Shown here piece after piece: positions 1-13,300 of a stretch of 64,000 bases of DNA. The notes beneath the pieces are model-generated. The model saw only the letters and a program-made list of their open reading frames with translations. It ran no database searches and was not told the DNA's origin. The position numbers were made by a program, and so were the translations under genes. Every line of letters starts with the position of its first letter. The stretch's first letter is position 1. Origin of the DNA: Trochalopteron elliotii. Lineage: Eukaryota; Chordata; Aves; Passeriformes; Leiothrichidae. Location of the stretch: NCBI GenBank assembly GCA_024734555.1, contig JANPWX010000097.1:310001-374000 (forward strand). Reading direction: 5' to 3'.

Positions 1-623
1 GTTGCAAAGTGGGTGTAATAATGAAGAAATTATCATTTCAACACAACAGGACACCTAATTCCTTATGTCCACATCATCATCTACTATTGTAGGAAGTATA
101 TTTTTTTTAACAGTTTTTCATTCCATGTACACTCTGCACTGAGTTTTTTAGATGAAGAAATAGCAGTTTGGTACTTCCATATATTTGGCCTTAAAACATT
201 GAAAAAAAAAATCATATTTTCCCTACTGCTTGTAAGGAAGAGGCTTTATATGAAAGAATTTTCTACTGTGGGATGAAAGAGATTAGCATGTATTCATTAA
301 GACTTAGTTAATGCTTCAAATGCTGCTCCTCAAAATGGGCAGTTTTTCCTGCCAAGATTTATTTACATATCTAGCATCTCATATTACTTTGTGTATGAAG
401 CACATATTAAATAAAAATTTAAGTAGAGATTTTAAAAGGTTTTTGAATTCAAAAGTCAAGTCTGATGTTCAAAGACATATGTCACCTAGGTATATACCTG
501 AAAAGGCCAGACTTCCAAAAATATTGAATATATCTTCAGTAGACTTTCCAACACAGTTCTCTGTTGAGATCACAAATTATGCCAAAGCATTTTGCACTCA
601 CTAATTAAATGTAGGTTTGCCTG
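1..623. other. AT-rich unique sequence, no gene seen
   Basis: No recognisable repeat, RNA gene or exon is visible. A 97-codon open frame at 311-604 (+) has no recognisable domain and the mixed, low-complexity composition expected of chance frames in AT-rich DNA. The stretch could be intronic or intergenic. Confidence 0.6.
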
Positions 624-724
624 TTTTACTGATGCAGAAGCACAGAGGAATTAGATAAACTACAAAACAGAAGTCAGTATCCCAGCCAAGAAAAGGTCCC
701 AAAACACCTGACTTTCAATCACTA
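624..724. repeat. Possible ancient MIR-like SINE remnant
   Basis: The stretch reads in order like the conserved core of amniote MIR-type SINEs in the orientation usually quoted as ACAGATGAGGAAACTGAGGC, followed by a CACAGAGG-TTAA block, an AAGTCAGT block, an AGCCA-GAA block and a CCTGACT-CAATC block. Here I see TTACTGATGCAGAAGCACAG near 626, AAGTCAG at 671, AGCCAAGAAAAG at 684 and ACCTGACTTTCAATCACT at 706. Spacing is roughly preserved but many positions differ. The identification is from memory of the family, not an alignment, and the element must be old. It carries no coding capacity. Confidence 0.4.
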
Positions 725-1929
725 AGAAATGTTTTTTTCCAACCATGCTTAAACACAAAGGAGAGCAGTCTGTTCTTCAATATTGCTGCAAATGTAAGCA
801 TCTAAAAATTACTTTGTCAACTTTATTTTTGCGTTTCTTAAATTATATAAAAAACATTATCGGGTTCTATATAATGTAATCTTGGTTTCTTTCTAGTAAT
901 AAAATGAAACACTTTTAACTTTTAAATATTTTAAATGTAAACTGTGCTTTTAGCTTTCAGGCACTAGAACCTGTTATAAGCACAAATTAAACTTTAATTA
1001 AATTACTTTAACAGGAATTTTGAGTGTTCTGCATGCATAGTTTAGAATTGTACAATTTTATAACAAGGCCGACGTGATCAGATGGCTTGACTTTAATAGT
1101 TACCATCACATTAAGTAGATTTCTAATTACAGTATGAGTTCCAGAGAGAAAACCACAATTAATGAACATATGACCCAAAGTCTTTCAAATTTAGTGAACT
1201 GTGAGAAGTCTGACATAAAACATGCCAAATGCAAGTGGGACAGAGAATGAGGAGAATGAAGTGGAGCATGTTGTGAATTCATGTAAAATTTTATTTGAGC
1301 TGTTAATTCAGTGCAAATATAGGTCAATCATGAGGAAATCAGCTGCAAATGAAGTCAAGAGAAGCTGTTCTTTGACTACCTGTGGCATGATACATGATGC
1401 TAGACCACTTCAGTGCCTCACCTCATTATCTAGGTCCAGAGGGTGGTGAAGTACATGTGAAAACCAAGAAACTCCTGACAAAATTGAATACCCACAGGGC
1501 AGAAGAACACAATATAATAGAACAATTATACAATTGCCTCAAATTCAGTAACATGAGCTCAGATATCGTGAGAACAGATGGGTCTCCAACACTCCCCAAC
1601 TAATGAGAAACTTCATAGTGGGGGATGCTTTTCCTTCTTGAAAAAATCTAATCAGCTTTCTAATACCTTTTTTATGCTTGGATCTTAATCTTACAATTAC
1701 ACAAGTGCTTGTCTTCATATGAATACTTTCAGCCAAGAATGTGTCAGAAGACAAAGTTCTTAATTTTTTACAGAAACAATATTCTCCTACTTGCTTTAAT
1801 TGCTTCTTTTCATCTAGGTAATTTCAGTTTTCAAATATTCCTGTGCTAGCTTTCCCAAGTAACCATTACAAGCACCTTTCACTTCTGTGTGCAGAACAGT
1901 AGAACACACTAGAAAAATAATTGCCTCAG
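725..1929. other. AT-rich unique sequence, nothing recognisable
   Basis: Short overlapping open frames on both strands (1127-1327 minus, 1222-1449 plus, 1394-1603 plus, 1545-1754 minus) have no recognisable motif and conflict with each other. No repeat or RNA gene was recognised. Confidence 0.6.
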
Positions 1930-2075
1930 TTGGTTTTGGCGTGGGGTTTTCTTTTGTTGTTGATTGGTTGGTTGGTTTATCTGTTTTGGTTTGTTGGTTT
2001 ATCTGTTTTGGTTTGTTATTGTTGTTGGGGTTTTTTGTTTTGTTTGTGCTTCGTTTGTTTGGCTTTTTTTTAAAG
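1930..2075 (+). repeat. G/T-rich low-complexity tract with a 22-bp tandem duplication
   Basis: The plus strand is almost purely G and T, built from TTGG, TTTTGG and TTTG units. Inside it a 22-bp unit occurs twice without mismatch, at 1974-1995 and 1996-2017 (core GGTTTATCTGTTTTGGTTTG). The 70-codon open frame across it (1887-2099) is a by-product of the low complexity: its residues are mainly Phe, Gly, Leu and Val. No function is inferred. Confidence 0.85.
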
Positions 2076-4060
2076 AACCAGGTATTGTACTACAAATAAA
2101 ACCAGGAAAGTGGATATAAAAGAAGTTAATTATACTGTTTTCACCATAAAATTAAGAGAAAATAAAAAATAAAAGAAAAAGATTTTCCAAGATGTACATC
2201 ACTGGACCCAACCCTAAAGTATTAGATTTTGAAAAAGTGAAACTGATGCAATATTTCATTTACTAACACGTAGCTACTTTTCCTTAAGTTTATATTTTCC
2301 ACTTGAGAAGATCCAGGGGAATGATTTCTTTCCTCTTGGGGAGATCAGAACATTTTATCTTCAGTGTCATGAAATTACAAAACACATGCAACATCAAAAG
2401 TAAAACTTTGTGTCTTTGATCTCAGAATCAGAACAGACATACTGACTGTAATACTAATACACACTGCCTTTTCACTTTCTTTAATGTTCAGAGTAGACTT
2501 GCATGGCAGAGAAAGACAATAATGGTTTTGTGAGCTCCCAATTTTAACACAGAGATCCAATGCAAATATATGGTTTTAAAGGAACCCTGCAGTGTATAAG
2601 AAACTGGAATTCTACAGAGTTCTCTTTTAGTGTGCAGTCTATTCAGAAGAAGGTAGGAAAAGATAAGTATTGGGTGAAAGGAAGAAGCTCACAAAATTCT
2701 GCAACTTGATAGCTTAGTAAGATCTAGGGAAATGGAGTTCTCTCATTGCAAATAGCTATGCAGTGGTACTTATATAAACCAATGATATGATTTTTTTTCT
2801 GGAACATTAATAGTAGGACTGTTGAGGATTTATTAAACTTCACTTAAAAATCACATATATGTTGGAGGAAAATTATTCTTTTCACCTACTGTGTCCTACA
2901 TTGAATAAACTGCTCTCCTAAAAATATATAATACTCTCTATTAACTGAAAATAAAACAGCAAGAATGAGAGCAGCATCAGGTGCACTCCTTTGCTCTAGA
3001 TTTGGTATTAGAGAACAGAAGGAGGCAATGCTGCAAGTCGAACAATATGTTATTAGGTCTTTTTAAGTTTATTAGGTCTAAATGAAAAACCTCCTAGGAC
3101 CTGTTGAGAGCTGCAGTCCTAAGATCTGAATAGTTTTATCAGTTACATGGAACTTTTTATTTTTTACAGAAATCTCCAAGGTTACTCGATCTCTTGTAAT
3201 AAAATAGTAAGCTATATGAACTGCAAAATCAATTTTGGTATATTCATAAGCTGTGAATCCTGTCCAGGAGGCCAGCTGCCAATATGGAAAAAATCAATGA
3301 TATTTCCAAGTAATATCAAGTGCATGTTGTTTGTTAATAAACCTGTGAAGACAGAATTTTCACTTAACATATGTAAATCCAAAAACAGTCTAGAAGCTAA
3401 TAAATATCTATTCCATATAGAGAACACATATTAAAAATATTTTGTGCTTATCACATTAAATTAATTTAATATTGCCAAATGTTATGCTGCTGTCCTGGAA
3501 ACTTGTAAATTGGTTTAATTTCATAGTCAGGTGGGCTGAGTCCTGGTGTTGCAATTCCTCAGCAGATCCCTGCAGAGGCAGCAGCAGTACTTGTGTTTTT
3601 ACAAGACAGCAGCAGCTGCAAAGTCTGATCTAGCAATATGCAAAGGGAACTGGACAGCTATTCCTGAACTTCTCCAACAATTTCTTTAGATCTCCTCCAG
3701 ACCAAAGGTAGCAGACCATAGGTAAGGACTCTGAGAGCTTGTTCAGCAAGCCATCAGCTGGCTGGTGACTCAGCTGACTTGAGAAAATTAATAAACATAG
3801 CCAATAAAATAGTATTTTAGGACTTTGTTATAGGCTATATCTCCCTTTCTTCTCCATCCCAAAATTTTAGAATTGGGAATCATCCTTTTTATCCAGGTGA
3901 GTTATAAGTTACAGAAGTAATATAATAAAGAAAATATTTATATTTATATTATATTAATTTTTATATATTTAAAATATTTATATTTCTATTACAAAGAAAA
4001 TATTTATATTCCTATAAAATAGGAATAAAGACTGCAATAGCCACCATATTGCCATATAAG
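2076..4060. other. AT-rich unique sequence with a short repeated A/T segment
   Basis: No gene was recognised. At 3455-3470 there is a perfect 16-bp palindrome (ATTAAATTAATTTAAT). From about 3925 to 4020 the sequence is nearly pure A/T. An 18-bp string AAAGAAAATATTTATATT occurs at 3927-3944 and again at 3993-4010 (period 66), with a partial third copy at 3971-3984. The open frame at 3147-3434 (95 codons) has no recognisable domain. Confidence 0.6.
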
Positions 4061-4197
4061 GTCACAGAATACTGATCTGAGCTAGAAGGGACCCACAAGG
4101 ATTGTCAAGTCCCACTGCTAAGTGAGTGGCCCATATGGGGATCAAATGCACCACTTTGGCATGGCTAGCACCATGCACAGACCAACAGAGGTAATAG
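4061..4197 (-). mobile_element. tRNA-Ile-derived SINE with CR1 tail (TguSINE1-like)
   Basis: Read on the minus strand from 4197, the first ~71 nt follow a tRNA-Ile(AAT) template almost end to end. An A-box-like block (TTACCTCTGTTGG) is followed by GCATGGTGCTAG where tRNA-Ile has the anticodon arm, then GCCAAAG, a B-box-like block (GCATTTGATCCCC) and the acceptor-like end ATATGGGCCA (4127-4136). The remaining ~66 nt (4126 down to 4061) match the 3' tail of avian CR1 (GACTTGACAATCCTTGTGGG, then CCCTTCTAGCTCAG and TATTCTGTGACC). A tRNA-Ile head joined directly to a CR1 tail is the architecture described for TguSINE1, which relies on CR1 enzymes for retroposition. The anticodon region is decayed, so this is not a tRNA gene. 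The alternative is a CR1 3' end next to an unrelated tRNA pseudogene, which seems less likely given the seamless junction. Confidence 0.72.
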
Positions 4198-4264
4198 TTT
4201 GGGCAGCTATGCATCTGCAAAAAGAGCCCAAATCGACTGCCATGAAAGCTTAGTTCATTTAACC

Positions 4265-4325
4265 ATATAATAAATGAGACTGGAAGAGACCCCTGGAAGT
4301 CATCCAGTCTGACCTTATGTACATC
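4265..4325 (-). mobile_element. Old CR1-type LINE 3' end fragment
   Basis: The plus strand reads GAGACTGGAAGAGACCCCTG followed by GAAGTCATCCAGTCTGACC. This is the reverse complement of a typical CR1 3' tail (GGTTGGAAGGGACC-TGGAGGTCATCTAGTCCAACC pattern). Only about 50-60 bp are recognisable and no 8-bp terminal repeat survives. It lies just beyond the 5' (right) end of the SINE at 4061-4197 but differs from that SINE's tail, so it is a separate, older insertion. Confidence 0.55.
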
Positions 4326-4329
4326 TAGA

Positions 4330-7300
4330 TGGTCTTTTCAGGATATCTCTGCCACTTGGGTGGCTTGTTAGACATGGAGGGAGGGAATACAAATATTCCT
4401 CCCAGAAAAGCTGAAAGACCCACTGGGCTCAAAGGTATATTCAGAAAACGGCCGATGACACAGTGTTACATGGCAGGGGAAAGGTCACAAAGATACTCTT
4501 GTCTTGACTAGCCATCCTATTTAATATTAACTGCCCTTAAAATCTTCCAGAGGTACTGTGAATCAGGCACAAAGGTGTCCAGTAATTTTCATTTAGGTGA
4601 GAAACTTCTCACCACTCATACATTGCTCTGCTTTAAATCATGATTCCAGTCCTATGTTATTCTGTCTTCATTAAATATTAATGTCCAAATTTGACTTTAA
4701 TTTCATTTCCATTGTTTACTGTCACTCACCAAGATCTTCATCAAGCAACTGGCAAAGACTCAAATGGATCAACAATGCAACATTAATGTCCATGAAAATA
4801 CACTAAGAAGTATTTTTCATTGTACTTCCAAGCTAATGACCTTGCAAGGCACTTTTTAAATCTCACCTTCAATAGTCCTTATTATTCTTATTTCCTTAGT
4901 TATGTTTTCATTCCACCATACCACCTCTCCTTTTAACCTCTCTTCTAAACATGATTAAAATGTAGACACAAACTTAATCAGGTGACACCCCTCCCAAAAT
5001 TGGGTCTTTTTGATCCATATTGAAATATTATACAATATGAAAATATATCCATATTTTATTGAAAAACAGCAGGGTGAGGGTATAACACTCAGAAACAGCT
5101 CCCTTTGTAGAAAGGACTTATAGAATAATAAAATCATTTTCTTCACAGGAGCAAATAAAAGTTTCTAGAAATCTGAAAAAGTACAAGTATTTCCTACATA
5201 TAAATCCTAAAGTTCAAGTGTTAGTAAAAGGCCTACCAGTACTGATATTCATGCTTTGAAGCACTAATATAATTTATATCGATTCAGTCAATAAAATCCA
5301 TTAATGAAATGGAAGGTTCACATGACTAATTAAATCAAGAGAAGCAGTAATATTAATCCAGACTTGCATCAGTATCTAGAAGCCAGTATCATCATCCAAG
5401 CCCAGACAGAAGCAGCCAATAAAATGGGGGTTTTGCCAGCACTACACCTTGATGATTTAAACTACAATTATCTCTGCTTCCCCTTTGTGTGCTTTTTCAT
5501 TCTTACAGTTAAGTGAACTGAAAATCAAAAGCACAATAGCTTCCCATCAATTAATATTTGTAACAATAAACTTGTTTTCAGTATACCTTACCTTGAAAGT
5601 AACTATTGAAGTGAGATAATTTTATTTGTGGCAATGTGCATTTTGTTTTTTGTGACGTTTGCACAGAGGCTGGTGTGAGACTAGTAAAAATTGGCACTTA
5701 CGTACTACTTCAACCACCAACGAAAGTCAGGACTTTCTGACAGGAATCAAAAGTATGAATTAATAAACAATAAATGTACTCACATATGCTCACAGAAAAC
5801 AACTCCCTGCTTCAGAGACCACTATCAAACAGCAGCTTATTATCAAATTTCACGTGTAAGGTACGTAAACGAAAAGCAGTTCTTGTTTACAAACAAATGT
5901 AATGACTTTACATTTGCAAGTATGCATTCTATATAAAAAAAAAAACTCCATTAGGTTTTTAAGTAGGAGGAAAATTATTTGGATATTTTAAAAATCTAAT
6001 ATTCCCAAAGTGAAAAGAGCAAACACACTGCCACTGGAGGTTATGAAACTTAGGACCTGACATATGAAAAAATGGATAGCAACTTGTGAGAATAAAATTT
6101 CCAGGATTACTGTTCTGACAAAATTCCAAGGATATAATTGTTTTCTTGCTACTTGAAAATCCTTCAAGGTTTATCTTGGATTATTTTTTTCTCCAAATTC
6201 TGTGCAATTCAAATGTTCAATATATTCTAGTATCACTTCCAAAAAGACAGAGTTCACTCTCAGTAGCATTCTTACAAACTTTACTTTCTCTTCGAATTTT
6301 GCAAAGTGTCCTGCAATTAATGAAAATATTGAGTAGAAATGCTTTTTATGCTACAAACAATGCATGTAATTACCTAGTTTGTATCCACCATACTTGGCTT
6401 TATTGAAACATATCTCAGTAACTACATCAGTTTCCAACTTCTTCAAACACTACAAGCTTTGTGGTTTCTCTGAAATTGAAATAAATCACTGGAACCTGCA
6501 TCAGAAAAACTTGCCTACTTTTGTCCTGTCTCTATGCCTTAGTGAATCCTCATTAAAGGTAGGAAAGGCAGTGAAATCGTAGCCATTACTCAGTCTGTGG
6601 CAAAATTCCCACTCATTTCACAGAGACTGGGCTTTTGCTCAGAACTAAGATGCTATCCAGGACTGAAAAAAAGCTGGATCATGTGGAAAAAATTATCTTA
6701 GAAAGTGGAATACCTGAAAAGTTCTTGGAGACCTGATATAAAAAAATATCATAGCAACGACCTCAAGCCAGTCTGGAAGCTATGTGGAGGAAAGCAGGAG
6801 AGCCTGAAGTGTGAAGGTCAGTACAATCATTACAATACTGGCTACTCATGCTGGCAGAATGCTGATGTAATATCAGATGCAAGATCCAATTCATTTTGGG
6901 TGATGGACAAACTCAGGTGTCTGCATGCAATCTTAAAGATCACCACTTTTTAATTTTTAAAATGCTTTAAATGATGCTAGCAGGAAGATGTCATAATAGA
7001 TAGCAAAGATACACAGATTGAAATGAACTCTCCTGACCAGATATATTTCTATTGCATTTGCTGAGTCTGAAAGAAATTAATTTGTTTGTATGCAGAGACA
7101 TAGTATTTCAAAACCTTGGGAAACTTTGGATAAGGGAGTGAAACTACAACTGTGAGACCCTGAATTCTCATGTCAGCTAACTTATTCCTGATGTGAGATG
7201 AAGTTCAGGCAGCGTCTGAAGGCAGCAGTATGGACACACTCTGTACCACTGGGAAACATTTGGTCAGCTTGTTAGAAGTGTAATTCACTCAAGTCTTGCT

Positions 7301-10300
7301 CAAAAATTCCCTTGTGTGTTTCAACCAAGTATGATGATGTGACAAAATAATGAAGATGGTCATGGCTTAGGTAGAATAGAGTGCCTTCAGTCCACTTAAC
7401 TGTGGCCTGTGGGATAGGATGAGCTTTTTATGTTTCGATGGGAGAGCAAAGTATTTTTTACTTTTAGCATATTGTAACTGGAAAGCTAAAGTTCATTTTT
7501 GATTCACAGAAATTCTTAAAACACCGTGTTAAACACATTCCAACTCAAAACACTAACATGTATACTCTCAGGTGCCTCCTGTAATCCATATCCATTGAAT
7601 AAAAGCCCTCCAAGTTGAACAGCTGAGTCTACATTCATAGCTTATTCTTCCTCTCCTGGTGCCCTACATGACCAAGCTAGCATGAAGTACAGAATATCGA
7701 TTAGAAGCGTACTATGGATTCCTTGCACTGCAAGTTAAATTACCGTATACTGTATATTTTTAATTTCCCACATATAACAATAAACATGATTGATTCTTCA
7801 ATTTCAGGGCATCGTTTTGGCAATTAAGAAAATAAATACTCTTTCCATGTACAGCTCGCTTTTTTTTCTAAATAAATGTCTGCAGTGTATTAGCTCATGT
7901 ATGACAGAAAAATAACTACCTACCCCTCTCCCTATAGGCCTCATTCCATTTTCTATTTCTTTTTTTTATTATTATTTATTTAGGATCTGCCATTCATTTT
8001 CACACCTAACAGTAAAAACCTCTGGACGTGGTTGTTGTGAAGAGGATTATCTTTCAGATCAATGCTGAAATTGAGTCCAAACCATGCTATTTATCAGCCT
8101 GAAGCTAAAGCACTAGGAGTCAGGAAATATTTCCTCTCCCTCAAATCCGTTCTTATTCTGCTGTTGGAAAATTGCAATACTATGGTCTTCATTAATACAC
8201 GCTACCTCTATTCCTTGTGCATGCGGAATATTGATGTCAAATAGACTATGACGTTAGTTGCATTATCAAATCTGGTTCAGAAAGAAACAGATTAAGGAAA
8301 CAAGAGCACAATTAAGTTTTGCACCACTACTGAACAGTTGCTGATGCTAACTAGGAATATAGTCTTACTATGACATCTGACATTAATGACTATCCTCTCT
8401 CTTTCACATAAAATACACTGTAGACTTTTATTAGCATCATAAAATGATACAAGAAATACACATTAAATGTCTCTTTACTAAGCCACACTTAAATAACTGT
8501 TTTTCGTTTCTGAAAAAGAAAAAAGAAAAAGGCCTGCTACATTTCATGCTACACAAACTACAGAAAAAACCAAAGAGATTCACCAAACTATCTAGGCATA
8601 ATACAGCAGTCATACAGATACACAAGGTCAAATCTGTTAAACCTTATCCTGCTTCTCTGATTAACAATCTTCATGATGAACAATTAGGGACAATCGGATG
8701 AATGGTGAAAGTTAATGAGAGTCTTTCAATTTATTTCAGGAACTATATTAAGCCTTTATTTGTTTGAGACTGTGGCGACACTGTTAGCTCATTATGACAT
8801 TACTTATATTGTCATTTAATACTGTCTAAAAGGATGGGACAAAGCCTGTGGTGAAGCTTAAGCTAGTGTAGTATATAAGCTTCAAATAAATAAAAATTAT
8901 AGTGCAATTTACAATACACAGAGGCACACAAAGTGTACAGGAATTTAAAGTAACGTCAGATAACATTAATATATGGTGAATATAATGATGATAATTAGCA
9001 CTTAGTCTCACTTTTTTCCTTTTACAAGAGAAAACCTGCAGTTTGTGACTAAGAATTTAGAGTTTCAATGGCTCTGCCAAGTGCCTCAATGGCAGAATGG
9101 GGATGTTGCAAATTCCACTAGAGATGCATGGTGGAAACATTTAATTATGGAAAGCTCAATATTAAATAAATTTGGCTAAGTTTAAAGTGAGTACTAAATT
9201 CATATTTTTCAAATTCAGACTGTAAATTTAATGTCCATTACCAAAGAACACGGATGTATATATAGGAGTTCTTCTGAGAGCAAAGACCTTACTCAGTTTC
9301 TTGAAATAATGAAAGCAAACAATAGCTAATTTTGATCATTTAAGATATGATATTTAACACTTTTGTGGCAGATTTAAACTGAGTTTATCTCCTAATTAAT
9401 CTTTAGGATATATGTAAGTTATTTTCACCAATTGTAGGGTGGTTATAGATATGGTTTGATAACAAAAGATATCCATACACCATTCTTAAAAAGAATGAAT
9501 CCCCTACCTTCTTGCTTGAACTTCAATGCTAATTAGAAAACGTAACTTCAAAGATGTGCCCTTAATGAAGCAAGATGACCATTGCTCTTCTCCTCTGATG
9601 GTAGAGGTGAACACTGTGGCTTATATCACTGTTGTGCTCTCTTCCTAATTGTATAAAAACCAATGCACCTCTTTTACAAAAAACCTCAAGTTTACCCAAA
9701 TCAATTACTGACTTGCCTAGAAAAAAAAAATGGCCTGTAAGGACACAAATACAGCAAGTGTACGTACTTTTTACAGTCTATTATCAAGATTCATATTAAG
9801 CTTGAAAAAGCAGCAAACACTACATAATAAAGAAATTTGAACTATTTAGTAATCAAATCACTTCATGGGTACACAAAGGGAATATGAAACCTCTTACTAT
9901 TAGCCAACACAGTAGATTTTTCAGGATGATCACATTTTCTTTATATTATAATTATTTTTATCTTTTAAATTGCTCTAAGCTTCCAAACAAAATGTACAGA
10001 AAAGTAAATCTGTAAAAATAAGCCCTTCAGCTTTGGGCTTTCCACCTTTAATTTCAGCTTTTTGTACCTACTATTGATTCCAAAACAGAAATAAAAAGGA
10101 TGCCATACTGTTAAAACTGTATTCTTCCAGAACTATATGCAGCAAATGCAGCCTGGTGCATTTGCTCATATGTATAACAGCAAAGCACTAAGAAAGATGG
10201 AAGTTTGCAATTTTTTAATGATTTGTGTTGAATGCAGAAGGCACATATTTAAAGTATGATCAGTACAACCCAAAATTCCTAACAATGCTTTGTGTTATTC

Positions 10301-13300
10301 ATGAATTATTTTGACTTTTTCATAGAGAAATGAAAAAAAACAATGTTTTCAGAGTTCACAGAATTTCATTTAGATCAATGAAAAGAAAATCATATTTAAA
10401 GGGCTTTTGTTTCTAGTAGATGTGAAAAATTATACACTGTGTCTCCTAATAAACCAAACTAAAATAAGTCTTATCACACATAAACAGAGAATGATTGGAA
10501 ATTCATATTGAGAATTGTAGCATTTCATTTCTAAGACAATACTCTTAAAAGCAACTCACAACATTTCATCAAACCACTAAAAATACACTTACTTGTGTTA
10601 AAAATACAGAATGAGTGTTTTTTACAGATGAGTTTGCTTCAGAAAGTACTTTTTAAGTATCTTAACTATGTCATGAGCATATTAGTAAAGAGCTATCACT
10701 AAACCACACTTGTCAGTGGGAAAATGTTGGACAAACTGGCATTATTATTATTATACAGTAGATTCTTAGCAACAAAATCTCTTAGGAAATTATTCTACTG
10801 ATTTACACACCTGTGAGTAGAGTGTGAGACTTACTTTTGGAATAATATGCTACAATTGGTTACTTTTTATCCCATTAAGCAATTACTTCCCACTGTAATT
10901 CTTGACTCATTGGTCTGTCTACTTATTTCTAATGCAGATATAAAGAAACATTACCCAGATAAATGTGATCTTACAACTACATATCACATTTAATAAAATC
11001 CATTAGCCAAGGAAAATGCATCAGTTCAGAAATTTTCAGAGACCCACAATGACTCAGTAACTTTATAGCTTAATTTGAGTTAGGGTCAAGTCCTTACTCC
11101 AGCTTTCAGGGAATAGCTGAAGGCTGAAACTGACTCCTTTTAATTAAATGTTGAGCAAAAAATTGTCCTTGGTATTCACAGATATTTGCTATATCTGTAT
11201 CTACAGGCAGACATATTTCCGAATTATGATGCAACACACTGCTGAAGACTGTGGACTTAACTTAGGGTGTTTGGGTTTTACACTTTGCCACAGTCCTGCT
11301 TTGTCATCTCTGGGTAATGTTGCACCATTTCTATTGAAAGCCCTGATCCCATTAGATGTGGTAACCCAGAGTATCACTATATCTAACTTTAAAGCACCTG
11401 ATCCCAACATAGAATTTATAACCTAGGTAAACATGCAAATGACCTATATAAGGAAAGCGTATAGGGTCTGCAAACAGGATTCACAACCAGGCTGCAAAGC
11501 AGAAATTCATCTGGCCTAGACTCTATGAGATACTGTCCTTGTGTAATCCCATGCAGATGCAAAGCTACCAGTGAATAGCAGGTTTCCAGCCTTGAAACCA
11601 AACAAAACTGTGCCAGCATATCAATCCACTAGAACTGAGTAGTCCTGCAAAGCACATGGGTAATTGGCCTAAGCACTGAGATGGGCTACTGAAGACATGC
11701 AATTCTCAGAACATGAGCTAGAATACCTGTGTTCAGTGCTGCACTGCGTGACATAGGTAGGTTTAGCAAAAAGGGGAGAGGGTATACTTCAGTATTTGTT
11801 TCTACAACAGACTTGTAGATACATGACTGAAAGATATTTGGCTTGCTACCTTCTTTTTATTTAAAAAAATGAAAAAATATCCCTCTAGGTATAGACAACC
11901 AGCTTAGTCTGCTTCGCAGATGAATATGAAAAACTTACACAATTAATACCTTGGAACACTGATGAAAGTTCTAGGATACTATGATTAAAACTCCACTCAC
12001 CCAAATTAATTTTAATTTATGTTTCCCATATCCCACAGCTCCTTAATCACTTTATGCTTGGTTCCTTAACCACCAAGGAAAAAATTCATGCCATTCTTAG
12101 TCTGTTTACCTCAGGTGTACCCTTGTGAGTGAAGAGATAAAAGTGTACAGGGATATGGAAAAAGGCATTGTCATTAGATATCTCAGTGAATGAGGTCACA
12201 CACCTGAGAACACAGGTGAATGGAGGCCAGCATTATTGTACAGCTTTGGTTTTACCATTTATCAGTCTTTACATAAAATACACAAATGGCACTTAGAACA
12301 GGGAACAGAAGTCAGGGTTATCACTTTATGAAGAATACTAAAGCTGGGTGTCTCACAAAGGCAAAGCTGATCACACTGTTTCCAGCCCCACAGATCTGCT
12401 ATTTCTGATGGTGCTGTTTCCTTTCTTCTTCATGAGAAGGGAGGCAAGATGAGTCTCTGCCATGACAACCTCATCTCTACTCCAGTGGCCAAGAAGTGGC
12501 CAATCTGCTATAAGGTTAGAGTTTCCACTACTGTAGGCTGAAGCATGTTTACAACCATGATTATTGATTAAATGCTGTAACCTCCATGTCACAAATACAA
12601 ATGTTGGACAGAACAATTACTGAGACTGACATGCTGGAATCTGGTATGTTACTACATGCATTAGGTATGGTCTAAGGATTTCTGCTGCTCTAGAATGGAA
12701 TATCTGGTTTATGAATTACAAAACAGGTTTAGGTATGGCATAGAGGCATACAGAAAATGACCCTACAGCATTCCTAGATGGTGAGCACTTTGAGTAGGTT
12801 CATTGCAGATGTGTAAGCATGGAACAATTTAACAGTCAGAAAGCAAGATACCAGTCCACATTTGAGGGATCACATACTTAGATGTAATGTATGAATTTGT
12901 CCTTTGTCCCAGAACACGATCTAATACCATGGCTACTCAGGGGTGGTATTATTTGAATTTTTTATGACAATGATTAGATAGATACATAGAGAGGTAGAGA
13001 TGTTGATAGCACAGTGCAATTAAGAGCAGATGATGCTCAGCCCTGTTCCTCTCACTTTCCTGTGGCAAACTCTTCACAGCAGAAACTCCTCTTCTGCCTC
13101 TGTTTAAGGCCGCTGCTTCTGCTCCACTCCTCTGGAAACAAAATTCTTTCATTAAATGCTGCCCTCTCTCTTATCCTGCTGTATTCATAAAATGTCTTAC
13201 ATCTTTTTAAGAACACAAAAAGACAGTGTCCTTTATAAATCAGAAAAAGAAGTAACCTGTAAATATATTCTTGTCTAACCAATGAAAGGACAAATCTGTC

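Noticed and set aside
1887..2099. Hydrophobic 70-codon frame resembling a membrane segment
   Set aside because: Produced by the G/T-rich low-complexity tract.
4127..4197. Functional tRNA-Ile gene on the minus strand
   Set aside because: The anticodon region is mutated, the A-box arm is decayed, and the sequence runs directly into a CR1 tail, so it is a SINE head.
9065..9110. Possible second MIR-like fragment (GTGCCTCAATGGCAGAATGG)
   Set aside because: Only about 25 bp resemble the MIR motif, without the remaining blocks.
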